From an uncultured Acetobacteraceae bacterium (GTDB lineage Bacteria > Pseudomonadota > Alphaproteobacteria > Acetobacterales > Acetobacteraceae): a stretch of DNA of 49,797 nucleotides. Location: assembly GCA_937873095.1 (NCBI GenBank), contig CALMVI010000024.1, positions 1 through 49,797 of the forward strand, read 5' to 3'. Below the pieces are notes generated by a model, which did no database searches, was not told the DNA's origin, and saw nothing but the letters and a program-made list of their open reading frames with translations. A program made the translations under genes and the position numbers. Below are positions 1-8,504 of the stretch, one piece after another. Numbering within the stretch: the stretch's first letter is position 1; every line of letters starts with the position of its first letter.

Positions 1-1001
1 CACCGCCCCGCATCGGGCCGCATGCCCGCCGGCCGCTGCCGCTGCGCATCGGCAGCCGCGCGTCGCCGCTGGCACTGGTGCAGACGCGCGCCTTCATAAG
101 CGCCATCATGCATTTCTGCCCGATGCTGCGGGCGCCGGGGGACTCCGACGACGTGGCGGTGTTCGTCGAACACGCCATACGCACCACCGGCGACGCGGTG
201 CAGAACCGCCGCCTGGCGGAGATCGGCGGCAAGGGCCTGTTCGCCAAGGAGATCCACGAGGCGCTGGCCGATGGCCGCATCGACATGGCGGTGCACAGCC
301 TCAAGGACCTCGAAACGGTGCTGCCGCCGGGCATCGTGCTGGCCTGCACGCTGAAGCGGGAGGACGCGCGCGACGTACTGATCCTGCCCGAGGACGCGGC
401 CGCGCCCGATCCGGACGACCCGTTCGCGGCTCTGCCGCCCGGCGCGCTCGTCGGCACCTCCTCGGTGCGGCGGCAGGCGCAGCTGCTGCACCGGCGGCCG
501 GATCTGGCCATCGGCCTGATACGCGGCAACGTGCAGACCAGGCTGGACCGGGTGGCCGCGGGCGATTTCGCCGCAACCCTGCTGGCGCTGGCGGGCCTGC
601 GCCGGCTCGGCCTGGACCAGCGCGCCAGCCTGGTGCTGAACCCTGACATCATGGTGCCCTCGGCCGGCCAGGGCATCGTGGGCGTCACCGTGCGCGAGGC
701 GGACGTCGAGTTGCGCGGGCTGCTCGAAAGCATCGAGGACCCCGTGGCGCGCGCGGTGTCCACCGCCGAACGTTCGATGCTCGCCGTGCTCGACGGGTCG
801 TGCCACACGCCGATCGGCGGGCATGCGCGCATCCGCTCGGACGGCCGGCTGCGCCTGACCGGCCTGACCGCAAGCGAGGACGGCAGTTTTCTGCTCAAGC
901 GCAGCCTGGACGGCTTGGCGGGCGACGCGGCCCGGCTCGGCGCCGAACTCGGCGCCTCGTTGCGCGCTGACAGCCCTGACGCGCTGTTCGCCGTTGACTG
1001 A
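1..1001 (+). CDS. hemC: Porphobilinogen deaminase (hydroxymethylbilane synthase), 5' end cut by window
   Basis: HemC joins four porphobilinogen units into hydroxymethylbilane for heme and corrinoid synthesis in the cytoplasm. The reading frame is open from the window edge. The typical N-terminal motif LRIGSRASPLALVQ is read from about base 42, so the first GTG at 78 is internal and the true start lies upstream of the window. Other family motifs seen are HSLKDLE, VGTSSVRRQAQL, IRGNVQTRLDR and GSCHTPIGGHA, whose Cys carries the dipyrromethane cofactor. The stop is at 999-1001. hemD follows after 42 nt, the order expected for a heme operon. Family identity is clear; only the start is missing. 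Confidence 0.96.
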   Translation, partial: PPRIGPHARRPLPLRIGSRASPLALVQTRAFISAIMHFCPMLRAPGDSDDVAVFVEHAIRTTGDAVQNRRLAEIGGKGLFAKEIHEALADGRIDMAVHSLKDLETVLPPGIVLACTLKREDARDVLILPEDAAAPDPDDPFAALPPGALVGTSSVRRQAQLLHRRPDLAIGLIRGNVQTRLDRVAAGDFAATLLALAGLRRLGLDQRASLVLNPDIMVPSAGQGIVGVTVREADVELRGLLESIEDPVARAVSTAERSMLAVLDGSCHTPIGGHARIRSDGRLRLTGLTASEDGSFLLKRSLDGLAGDAARLGAELGASLRADSPDALFAVD

Positions 1002-1043
1002 CCGTGACCGGCCCTGGCCGGTCATCCGCAGGCCGGGCGGGCG

Positions 1044-1724
1044 ATGCAGCGCTCGGTGCTGATCACCCGCCCTGGCCTCTCCCAATCCACCGCCGCGCAG
1101 GTCGCCGCGCGCGGCTACCTGCCGTTGCAGGCGCCGTTCCTGACCATCCACCACCGCGCCCCGGCCCTGCCCGCCGGCGCGCAGGCCTTCCTGGTGACCA
1201 GCGGCAACGCCCTGCCGTCGCTGCCGCCAGGGCCGACCAGGCTGCTCGCGGTCGGCGACGCCACGGCGGAGCGCGCGCGCGCCCAGGGCTTCACCGACGT
1301 GGTCAGCGCCGGCGGCGATGCGGCGGCGCTGGCCGAACTCGCCGCACGTGTGGCGGACCCTGCAGCGGGCCCCCTGGTGCTGGCCAGCGGCGCCGGGCAG
1401 GGGCACGCCCTGGCCGCCGATCTGCGCGGCCGAGGGTTCCGGGTGATCCGCCGCGTGTGCTACGCAGCACGGCCGGTGCGCCGGTTCCCGGATGCGGCCG
1501 CGGACGCGCTGCGGTCCGGCAGGCTGCACGCCGTGCTGTTCCTCTCGGCAGAGACCGCCGAGGTGTTCGTCCGCCTGCTGCCGCCAGGGCTTGCCGCCCG
1601 GCTGGGCAGCGTCGCCGCGCTGGCGATCGGTGCGTCGGCTGCGGCAAGGCTTGAGGCGCTGCCATGGCTGCGCGTATGCCGTGCGCGCAACCCAACCCTG
1701 GACGATGTTCTGGCCCTGATATGA
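1044..1724 (+). CDS. hemD: Uroporphyrinogen-III synthase
   Basis: HemD cyclises hydroxymethylbilane to uroporphyrinogen III, inverting ring D. The protein has 226 residues, in the usual range for bacterial HemD. It opens with MQRSVLITRPG and carries the LVTSGNALPSL region and a VGDATAERARAQGF segment, both typical of this weakly conserved family. Position directly after hemC supports the call. The stop TGA overlaps the ATG of the next gene (ATGA), suggesting translational coupling. The sequence is divergent, as is usual for HemD, so part of the assignment rests on context. Confidence 0.9.
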   Translation: MQRSVLITRPGLSQSTAAQVAARGYLPLQAPFLTIHHRAPALPAGAQAFLVTSGNALPSLPPGPTRLLAVGDATAERARAQGFTDVVSAGGDAAALAELAARVADPAAGPLVLASGAGQGHALAADLRGRGFRVIRRVCYAARPVRRFPDAAADALRSGRLHAVLFLSAETAEVFVRLLPPGLAARLGSVAALAIGASAAARLEALPWLRVCRARNPTLDDVLALI

Positions 1725-3169
1725 GCGATCCCGACCCGACATCCTCCGCGTCCACGCCGCCGGTGATCGAGCACGAGCCCCAGCCCGCGCCTGCGCCCCC
1801 GCTCGCGCCCCCGCTCGCGCCAGCGCGGCGTCGCGGCGGCACGCCGCTGCCGCTGACGCTGCTGCTGGCGGCAGGGCTCGGCGGCGGCCTGTACTGGGTG
1901 TGGGCGCACCCGCAGGGTGCCGGGCCGGCCGCGCCTGGCGAACCCCAGGCAACGGTCGAGGCGGCGCGCGCCCAGATCATGGCATCGGTGCAGGCGCAGA
2001 CCCAGCCGCTCGGACAGCAGCTCGCAGCGCTGTCGGCCAGGGTCGACGCGCTGGAGAAGCAGGCCGCCCATCCTGCCGAGACGCCGCCTGCCGCCCCGGC
2101 CCCGGCCCCGGGCGTCAGCCAGGATGCGTTTGCGGACGCGTCGAAGAAGCTCGACGACCTGTCCGGCCGCGTGGACGCGCTGTCGGCCAAGCAGGACGCG
2201 CAGGCCGCCGAGCTGCAAAAGACGCGCGAGATAGCCGCCCAAAAGACGCCCGAGCCAGCGCCCGAGCCGGCGCAAGCGACCGCCCCGCCGCCGCCCGACA
2301 CCACCGCCGCCCAGGTTCCCGCCATCATCGCGGGGCAGCAGGCGGCCGATCAGGCCATCGCCCAGCAGAAGGCCGCGTCCGAGCAAGCCGTCGCCGAGCA
2401 GAAATCGGCGCTCGGCGGGCTGGAACAGCGCCTGGCCAAGCTCGAGGCGGCGTCCGGCCAGGCCGAGGCGGCGATCAAGCAGCAGCAGGCCTCGCAGCAG
2501 GGGCAGACCCAGCTCGGCGCGCATCTCGACACGCTCGACGCACGGCTGCAGAAGCTGGAGCAGGCGGCGGGCCAGGCGCAGTCGCAAACGGCGGAGGCGG
2601 ACAAGGCGTCCGCCCAGGGAGCGGCGGAGGCAAGGACGCAGATCGACGCGCTGACCGCCCGCGTCGCCAGGCTGGAGAGCGGGGAAGGCCAGGTGCAGGG
2701 CGCCGCCCGGAACGCCAGCCGCGCCATCCGCATCGAGGCCGCGGAGGCGGCACTCGCCTCGGGCCAGCCGCTCGGCGCGCTGCCGGACGCGCCGCCGGCG
2801 CTCGCGCGGTTCGCCACAGTGGCGCCGCCGACCGAAGCCGGTCTGCGCGCCGCCTTCCCCCAGGTGGCAGACGCGGCGCGCGCCGCCAGCCAGCCGGACG
2901 TCTCGCAACGCTCCTTCCTCGACCGCGCCCTGGCGCGCGTGCAGCAGAGCGTGACCGTGCGCCCCGGCGACCGCGTGCTGGTGGGCGACCCCGCAGCCGG
3001 CGTCCTGGCCCGCGCGCAGGACGCGCTGGACGCGGGCGACCTCAAGCGGGCTGCCGACATCCTGGGCGGGCTGAACGGTCCCGCCGCCGCCGCCGCGAGC
3101 GGCTGGGTCGCGCAGGCCCGCTCGCTGGTGGAGGCGCGCGCCGCCCTGGCCGCCATGGCGCGCGGCTGA
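1721..3169 (+). CDS. Mitofilin-like inner-membrane coiled-coil protein
   Basis: The protein has 482 residues. It begins with a Pro/Ala-rich cytoplasmic tail, followed by one membrane segment at about residues 43-62. A long Ala/Gln/Lys-rich region of predicted coiled coil fills roughly 80-330, and the C-terminal domain of about 120 residues is helical. Alphaproteobacteria typically carry such a mitofilin (Mic60-related) gene between hemD and hemY, which is exactly its position here. The family is linked to inner-membrane shaping in mitochondria; its bacterial role is less certain. The ATG at 1721 was chosen because it overlaps the hemD stop; an in-frame ATG at 1664 would lie well inside hemD. 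Confidence 0.85.
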   Translation: MSDPDPTSSASTPPVIEHEPQPAPAPPLAPPLAPARRRGGTPLPLTLLLAAGLGGGLYWVWAHPQGAGPAAPGEPQATVEAARAQIMASVQAQTQPLGQQLAALSARVDALEKQAAHPAETPPAAPAPAPGVSQDAFADASKKLDDLSGRVDALSAKQDAQAAELQKTREIAAQKTPEPAPEPAQATAPPPPDTTAAQVPAIIAGQQAADQAIAQQKAASEQAVAEQKSALGGLEQRLAKLEAASGQAEAAIKQQQASQQGQTQLGAHLDTLDARLQKLEQAAGQAQSQTAEADKASAQGAAEARTQIDALTARVARLESGEGQVQGAARNASRAIRIEAAEAALASGQPLGALPDAPPALARFATVAPPTEAGLRAAFPQVADAARAASQPDVSQRSFLDRALARVQQSVTVRPGDRVLVGDPAAGVLARAQDALDAGDLKRAADILGGLNGPAAAAASGWVAQARSLVEARAALAAMARG

Positions 3170-4479
3170 TGCGCACCATCCTGCTGATCATCGTCCTGGC
3201 AGCCGCCGCAGTCGGCGCGGGCTGGTGGGTGCAGCACCTGACCGGCGCGGTGTCGATGACGGTCGGCCAGACCGTGATCCAGATGCCGCTCTCGGTCGCC
3301 GTGCTGGCGCTTATCCTGCTGGTGGCGCTGGTCTACGTGCTGTTCCGGCTGGCGGCGACCGTGTTCAGCCTGCCCGGCGCGTTCCGCCGCGGCGGCGAGC
3401 GGCGGCAGCGCCGGCGTGGCGACGCGGCAGTGACGAACACCCTGCTCGCTTTGGCGGCACGCGAACCCGCCGACGCGCGGCGCGAGGCGGCGCGCGCCAC
3501 CCGCCTGCTCGGCGAGACGCCGCAGACGCTGCTGCTGCGCGCCTATGCCGGCAGCATCTCGGGCGACGAGGCGGAAGCGGAGGCGGCCTTCGAGAAGCTG
3601 GCCGAACGCCGCGATGCGGCGTTCCTCGGCCTGCGCGGCCTGCTCCGCCTGGCCATCGAGCGCGAGGATTTCCCGCGCGCCGCCGTGCTGGCGCGGGAGG
3701 CCGAGGCGGCCCATCCCGGCGCCGCCTGGCTGCGCGGCGAGCGCATGCAGCTGGCGCTGCGCACCGGGGCCTGGTCCGAGGCCTTGCAACTGAGCCACGA
3801 CGACACGCCGAAGGCCGGGTTCGGCGCGGCGGCCGCCGATGCCGAGGCGGACCCCGCGCTCGCGCACAAGCTCGCCAAGCAGGCGTGGAAGCGCGACCCG
3901 TCGCTGCCGCCAGCGACCATCGCCTATGCCCGCCGCCTGCGCGAGGGCGGGCGCGAGAAGGCCGCGTTCGACGTGCTGCGGCGCGGCTGGACCGCGGCGC
4001 CGCATCCCGACATCGCCGAGTTCGCCCTGCGCACCGCGCCGGACAAGCTGACCCGCCAGAAACTCGGCGCCGAGCTGGTGCGCGGCGCGCCGGACCACGC
4101 CGAAAGCCATCTGCTGCTGTCGCGCCTGGCGCTGGATGCCGGGCAGCCGGACGAGGCGCGGCGCCACCTCGACGCGGCGCGCGCGGCCGGGCTCGACCAG
4201 CGGCGTGTCCACCTGCTGGATGCCGACATCGCCGAGGCTGCCGAAGACGAGCCCGGCCAGCGCGACGCGCTGCGCCACGCCGCCATGGCCGGCCCCGACC
4301 CCGCCTGGCGGTGCGAGGCGTGCGGCACCGCGCTCGGCGGCTGGCATCCCGCCTGCCCGGCCTGCCACGCCGTCGGCCGCGTGCGCTGGGGCGTGCCCGA
4401 AGCCGGCTTTCCGGCCCCCGTCGCCCGCATCGGCGCCCCTGCCGCGCCCGCGCTCGACGGCCGGGCCGAGCTGTATTGA
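3169..4479 (+). CDS. hemY: HemY-type TPR membrane protein with C-terminal metal-binding ribbon
   Basis: The protein has 436 residues. Two membrane segments (about 3-19 and 42-66) are followed by a helical TPR-rich region, the pattern of the HemY N-terminal family. This is not the protoporphyrinogen oxidase that shares the name. Near the C-terminus lie four cysteines in a C-x2-C-x10-C-x2-C arrangement (about 382, 385, 396, 399), like the rubredoxin-type ribbon of LapB, so a bound metal is likely. The start ATG shares one base with the upstream stop (TGATG). The exact biochemical role of this family in heme metabolism is unsettled; placement after hemD is conserved. Confidence 0.88.
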   Translation: MRTILLIIVLAAAAVGAGWWVQHLTGAVSMTVGQTVIQMPLSVAVLALILLVALVYVLFRLAATVFSLPGAFRRGGERRQRRRGDAAVTNTLLALAAREPADARREAARATRLLGETPQTLLLRAYAGSISGDEAEAEAAFEKLAERRDAAFLGLRGLLRLAIEREDFPRAAVLAREAEAAHPGAAWLRGERMQLALRTGAWSEALQLSHDDTPKAGFGAAAADAEADPALAHKLAKQAWKRDPSLPPATIAYARRLREGGREKAAFDVLRRGWTAAPHPDIAEFALRTAPDKLTRQKLGAELVRGAPDHAESHLLLSRLALDAGQPDEARRHLDAARAAGLDQRRVHLLDADIAEAAEDEPGQRDALRHAAMAGPDPAWRCEACGTALGGWHPACPACHAVGRVRWGVPEAGFPAPVARIGAPAAPALDGRAELY

Positions 4480-4495
4480 CCGCCGGGACCGCCGC

Positions 4496-5938
4496 ATGGG
4501 GTATAGCCGTCCGATGATTCCCCTGGTGCTGGACCTGGACGGAACGGCCGCCTGCACCGACACGCTGGCCGAGACCGCGATCCGCCTGCTGGCGACCCGC
4601 CCGTTCGCCTTCCTGGCCATGCTGCCCAGGGCGCTCGGCGACCGGGCCGCGTTCAAGCGCGACATGGCGGCTGCGTCCCCGCTCGACCCCTCCACCCTGG
4701 TCTATGACGACCAGGTGCTGGACCTCGCGCGCCAGGCGCAAACCGACCGGCGGCCCGTCTACCTGGCCACCGCGGCCGACAGGAGCGTCGCCGACAGCGT
4801 GTCGCGCCACCTTGGCGTGTTCGACGGCGTGTTCGCCTCCGACGGCCTGGTGAACCTGAAAGGGGAGGCCAAGGCCCGGCTGCTGGTCGAGCGGTTCGGC
4901 GCGGGCGGGTTCGACTATGCGGGCGACTCGGCGGCCGACCTGCCGGTCTGGCGGTCGGCGCGGCGCGGCTACGTGGTCGCGCCGTCCTCAGGGTTGCGCC
5001 AGGCGGCCGGCGCGGTGTGCGCGGACGTCCGGGCGATCGGCCGGCCCGCCTCCTGGCTGCAGACCGCCCGGCTGCTGGCGCGCGCGACCAGGCTGCACCA
5101 ATGGGCCAAGAACCTGCTGGTGTTCGTGCCCTTGCTGGCGGCGCATGCCTCGGCCGGCGGCCTGTTCGGGCAGGCGTGCCTGGCGTTTCTCGCCTTCTCC
5201 GCCTGCGCCTCCAGCGTCTACGTGCTCAACGACCTGGTCGACCTGCCGCATGACCGCCTGCATGCGACCAAGCGGCGGCGTCCGTTCGCCAGCGGCGCCC
5301 TGAACCTGGCCTGGGCGCCAGGCCTGACCGCCGGCCTGCTCGGGCTGTCGATGCTGCTGTGCCTGGGGCTGCCCTGGCGGTTCGCGGCCATGCTGGCGCT
5401 GTACTACGGCTGCACGCTGGCCTACTCGCTCGTGCTCAAGCGGCGGATGGTCTGGGACGTGATGACGCTTGCCGGGCTGTACACGCTGCGCATCTTCGCC
5501 GGCGGTGCTGCCACCGGCATCACGCTGTCGCCCTGGCTGCTGGCGTTCTCGCTGTTCCTGTTCTTCTGCCTGGCCGTGGTCAAGCGGCTGACCGAGCTGA
5601 CCCGGCTGGTGCAGCGCGCAGCACCCGCCGCGCCGATCGCCGGCCGCGGCTACGCGCCGGACGACCTCGACATGCTGCGCAGCATGGCCGCGTCCTCCGG
5701 TACGATGGCGGTGCTGGTGCTGGCGCTCTACGTCAACAGCGCCGAGGTGGCATCGCTCTACCAGCGGCCGGCGGCGCTGTGGGCGCTGTGCCCCATCCTG
5801 CTGTTCTGGGTCAGCCGCGTGCTGATGCTGGCCAATCGCGGGCTGATGAACGAGGACCCGGTGGTGTTCGCGCTGCGCGACCGTGTCAGCCTGGCGGCCG
5901 GTGCGGCGAGCCTGGCCGCCATCCTGGCCGCCACGTGA
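4496..5938 (+). CDS. HAD-UbiA fusion: decaprenyl-phosphate phosphoribosyltransferase-like prenyltransferase
   Basis: This two-domain protein has 480 residues. Residues 1 to about 190 are a HAD-type phosphatase domain with the nucleophile motif DLDGT (about 13-17) and a late GDSAADLP motif. The remainder is a UbiA-family polytopic prenyltransferase with the Asp motif NDLVDLPHD and the YSLVLKRRMVWDVMTLAG segment. Relatives include Mycobacterium Rv3806c, which makes decaprenyl-phosphoryl-5-phosphoribose; a fused HAD domain would suit removal of the 5-phosphate (inference). It sits 16 nt after hemY and overlaps the next gene by 4 nt (GTGA). An ATG at 4514 is an alternative start. A role in quinone or heme prenylation is less likely given the neighbours. 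Confidence 0.85.
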   Translation: MGYSRPMIPLVLDLDGTAACTDTLAETAIRLLATRPFAFLAMLPRALGDRAAFKRDMAAASPLDPSTLVYDDQVLDLARQAQTDRRPVYLATAADRSVADSVSRHLGVFDGVFASDGLVNLKGEAKARLLVERFGAGGFDYAGDSAADLPVWRSARRGYVVAPSSGLRQAAGAVCADVRAIGRPASWLQTARLLARATRLHQWAKNLLVFVPLLAAHASAGGLFGQACLAFLAFSACASSVYVLNDLVDLPHDRLHATKRRRPFASGALNLAWAPGLTAGLLGLSMLLCLGLPWRFAAMLALYYGCTLAYSLVLKRRMVWDVMTLAGLYTLRIFAGGAATGITLSPWLLAFSLFLFFCLAVVKRLTELTRLVQRAAPAAPIAGRGYAPDDLDMLRSMAASSGTMAVLVLALYVNSAEVASLYQRPAALWALCPILLFWVSRVLMLANRGLMNEDPVVFALRDRVSLAAGAASLAAILAAT

Positions 5939-7272
5939 CCCCTGCGCTCGAGATGCTGACCGGCTGGGGCAGGGCGCGCCGGTCGCCCAGCGTGACCTGG
6001 CGCGCCGCCAGCCCGGAGGATGCCGCCGCGGCCCTGGCGCAGACGCCGCGCGCCCACGGGCTGATCGCCCATGCCGGCGGCCGGTCGTACGGCGATTGCG
6101 CCCTGAACGGACAGGGCGCGGCGCTGCTGACCGGGCGGCTGGACCGCATTCTCGGGTTCGACCCCGACACCGGCATCCTGCAGGCCGAGCCGGGCGTCAC
6201 CTTCGCCCAGCTCATGGACACGCTGCTGCCGCAGGGTTTCATGGTTCCGGTCACGCCCGGCACCAGCTTCGCCACCCTCGGCGGCGCTGTCGCCAACGAC
6301 GTTCACGGCAAGAATCACGAGGCCGCGGGCAGCTTCTGCCGCCACGTGACGGAGCTGGACCTTCTCGCGCCCGACGGCGCGCTGCACACGGTCGGCCCCG
6401 AGCGGGATGCCGAGCTGTTCTGGGCCACGGCAGGCGGGCTGGGGCTGACGGGGGTGATCACCCGGGTCGCGCTGCGCATGCGACGCGTCCCGTCCAACGC
6501 GCTGGCGGTGCGCCGGCAGCGCTTGCCCGACCTGGACGCGTTTTTGGGCGCGATCGACGCGGCGCACGGCGCCACCTACGCCGTCGGCTGGATCGACGGT
6601 GTGGCGCGCGGGCGTGGGCTCGGCCGGGGCATATTGGAAACCGCCGAGCCCGCGCCCGACGCGCTGCCGGAGCGGGCGTTGCGGCGGCTGCGCGTGCCGT
6701 TCGACCTGCCGAACCTGGCGCTGAACCCGCTCAGCATACGCCTGTTCAACGCGGCGTATTTCCGCTCCGCCCCTGCCCGCGGCCGTTCGTCGCCGGCGGG
6801 CGCCCGAACATTCTTCTACCCGCTCGACGCCGTCATCGGCTGGAACCGCATCTACGGCCGGCGCGGCTTCCACCAGTTCCAGAACGTGGTGCCGTTCGAC
6901 CGCGGACCGGAAGCGCTGGCGGCACTGCTCGAGGTCATCGCCGCGTCCGGCCGGGCCTCGTTCCTCGCGGTGCTCAAGCGCATGGGTGCCGCCGGTCCGG
7001 GCCACCTGTCGTTTCCCCGGCCGGGCTACACCCTGGCGCTCGACTTCCCGGCCGGTCCCGGCATCGAGGAGCTGTACGCGGCGCTGGTGGCGATCACGCT
7101 GCGCTACGGCGGCCGCGTCTACCTGGCCAAGGACGCGCTGCTGACGGCCGACGCGTTCAGGGCGATGTATCCGCGCTGGCATGAGTTCCGGGCGGTGCTC
7201 GACAGGGTCGATCCCGGCCGGCGGCTGCAATCGGACATGTCGAGGCGGCTGCGGCTGAGGGAGCCCGCGTGA
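5935..7272 (+). CDS. FAD-binding oxidase, DprE1-like (decaprenylphosphoryl-ribose oxidase family)
   Basis: The protein has 445 residues. The N-terminal FAD-binding domain of the vanillyl-alcohol-oxidase/PCMH fold contains AHAGGRSYGDCALNG, TPGTSFATLGGAVANDVHGK and the HGKNHEAAGSF motif characteristic of DprE1. The C-terminal substrate domain carries RPGYTLALDF and VYLAKDALL, where DprE1 has its catalytic Lys. DprE1 oxidises the 2-OH of decaprenyl-phosphoryl-ribose on the way to the arabinose form. The GTG start at 5935 overlaps the stop of the HAD-UbiA gene; an ATG at 5953 is the alternative. The DprE2 reductase that would complete epimerisation is not adjacent. Confidence 0.85.
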   Translation: MTPALEMLTGWGRARRSPSVTWRAASPEDAAAALAQTPRAHGLIAHAGGRSYGDCALNGQGAALLTGRLDRILGFDPDTGILQAEPGVTFAQLMDTLLPQGFMVPVTPGTSFATLGGAVANDVHGKNHEAAGSFCRHVTELDLLAPDGALHTVGPERDAELFWATAGGLGLTGVITRVALRMRRVPSNALAVRRQRLPDLDAFLGAIDAAHGATYAVGWIDGVARGRGLGRGILETAEPAPDALPERALRRLRVPFDLPNLALNPLSIRLFNAAYFRSAPARGRSSPAGARTFFYPLDAVIGWNRIYGRRGFHQFQNVVPFDRGPEALAALLEVIAASGRASFLAVLKRMGAAGPGHLSFPRPGYTLALDFPAGPGIEELYAALVAITLRYGGRVYLAKDALLTADAFRAMYPRWHEFRAVLDRVDPGRRLQSDMSRRLRLREPA

Positions 7273-8447
7273 GGCCTGTGTGCCTGGCGCTCATGGCGGG
7301 CTGCATGATCCTCGGCTGGTATGTCTACGCCGTCCTGTTCCGCACCACCCCTGGCCAGGACTGGATGGTATTCGACACCGCGGGCAAGGCTTACCTGCGC
7401 GGCGATACCGGGCTGCTGCTGGACGGGCAGCGCTTCACGGCGGTGCTGAACGCCACCCATGGCTGGCTGGCCGAGCCACTGCGCTTCCATCCCTGGATCT
7501 ACCCGCCCTACACGCTGCTGCTGGCGCTGCCCTTCGCCCTGCTGCCGTGGTGGGCGAGCTACGGGGTGTTCCAGGCGGCCAGTTTCGCGGGCCTGGTCGC
7601 CTCGCTGTCGCTCTGGGCGCGCGGCACGGACAGAGTGCTGCTGATCGCGGGCGTCGCCTGCTGCGCCGCCACCGCCTTCACGCTGGGCTCGGGACAGAAC
7701 AGTTTCCTGAGCGCGGGCCTGGTGACGGCGGGGATCGCCCTGATGGACCGCCGGCCGCGTGCGGCGGGCGTGCTGCTGGGACTGCTGTGCTTCAAGCCGC
7801 AGCTGGCGTTCCTGGTCCCACTGGCGCTGGCAGCGGCAGGGGCGTGGCGGGCGCTCGCCGCTGCGGCGGCGACAGTGTGCGCGCTGCTCGGCCTGAGCCT
7901 GATCGCCCCCGGCATCGGCCTCTGGCGCGCCTGGCTGCACCTGATCCTGGGCGGGGACCCGGCTTTCCATGCCTGGGTCGAACAGGGCCGGCTCTACGGC
8001 CAGAGCGTGTTCGCCTGCGCCCGCCTGGCGGGGCTGTCCGGCCAAGCGGCGGCCGTGGCCCAGGCGGTTGCCGTGCTCTGCGGCGCGCTCTGCGTGGCGG
8101 CCGCCTTCCGCCTGTGCTCCCGCGCCGACCGGCTGGCCGTGCTGCTGCTGTCGATGGTGCTGGCAGCGCCGCATGTCGGCACCTACGACGCCGTCCTGCT
8201 GGGCGAGGCGTCGACGATGGTCCTGCTGGGGCTCGGCGAGTCGCAGCCGGGCGTGGGGGAGGCTGCGCTGGCGGTGGCCGTGTGGTGCTCGCTGAGCTTC
8301 CAGCCGCCCTTCGTCCTGCGCGCGGCCGTGGCGACGCCGTTGCTGGTCCTGGCGCTGGCCGTGTCGGTCGTCCGGCGGGCGGCGCAGGCCGCGCCAGGCG
8401 GCCCGCGTGCCAGCCTCACCCCGAAGTTACCGCGGCAGCCGGTTTAG
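7269..8447 (+). CDS. GT87-like (DUF2029) polytopic glycosyltransferase
   Basis: The protein has 392 residues and about ten hydrophobic segments. The DWMVFDTAGKAYLRGDTG loop after the first membrane helix, the YPPYTLLLALPFALLP stretch and the GQNSFLSAGL region with LLCFKPQLAFLVP resemble the GT87/DUF2029 family of GT-C enzymes, which use polyprenyl-phosphate sugars. The first conserved Asp in the DWMVFD loop is the expected catalytic or donor-binding residue (family knowledge). The GTG start overlaps the stop of the DprE1-like gene by 4 nt, so the three genes are likely co-translated. The donor is probably the product of the two upstream enzymes; the acceptor is unknown. Confidence 0.75.
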   Translation: MRPVCLALMAGCMILGWYVYAVLFRTTPGQDWMVFDTAGKAYLRGDTGLLLDGQRFTAVLNATHGWLAEPLRFHPWIYPPYTLLLALPFALLPWWASYGVFQAASFAGLVASLSLWARGTDRVLLIAGVACCAATAFTLGSGQNSFLSAGLVTAGIALMDRRPRAAGVLLGLLCFKPQLAFLVPLALAAAGAWRALAAAAATVCALLGLSLIAPGIGLWRAWLHLILGGDPAFHAWVEQGRLYGQSVFACARLAGLSGQAAAVAQAVAVLCGALCVAAAFRLCSRADRLAVLLLSMVLAAPHVGTYDAVLLGEASTMVLLGLGESQPGVGEAALAVAVWCSLSFQPPFVLRAAVATPLLVLALAVSVVRRAAQAAPGGPRASLTPKLPRQPV

Positions 8448-8504
8448 CGCACTGCGGTCTTCTGCTTCAACGCTACATGGGACTCGCCCAAGAACTGGAT
8501 ATTC

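Noticed and set aside
78-1001. hemC beginning at the GTG at 78
   Set aside because: The conserved LRIGSRASPLAL motif lies upstream in the same open frame, so the start is outside the window.
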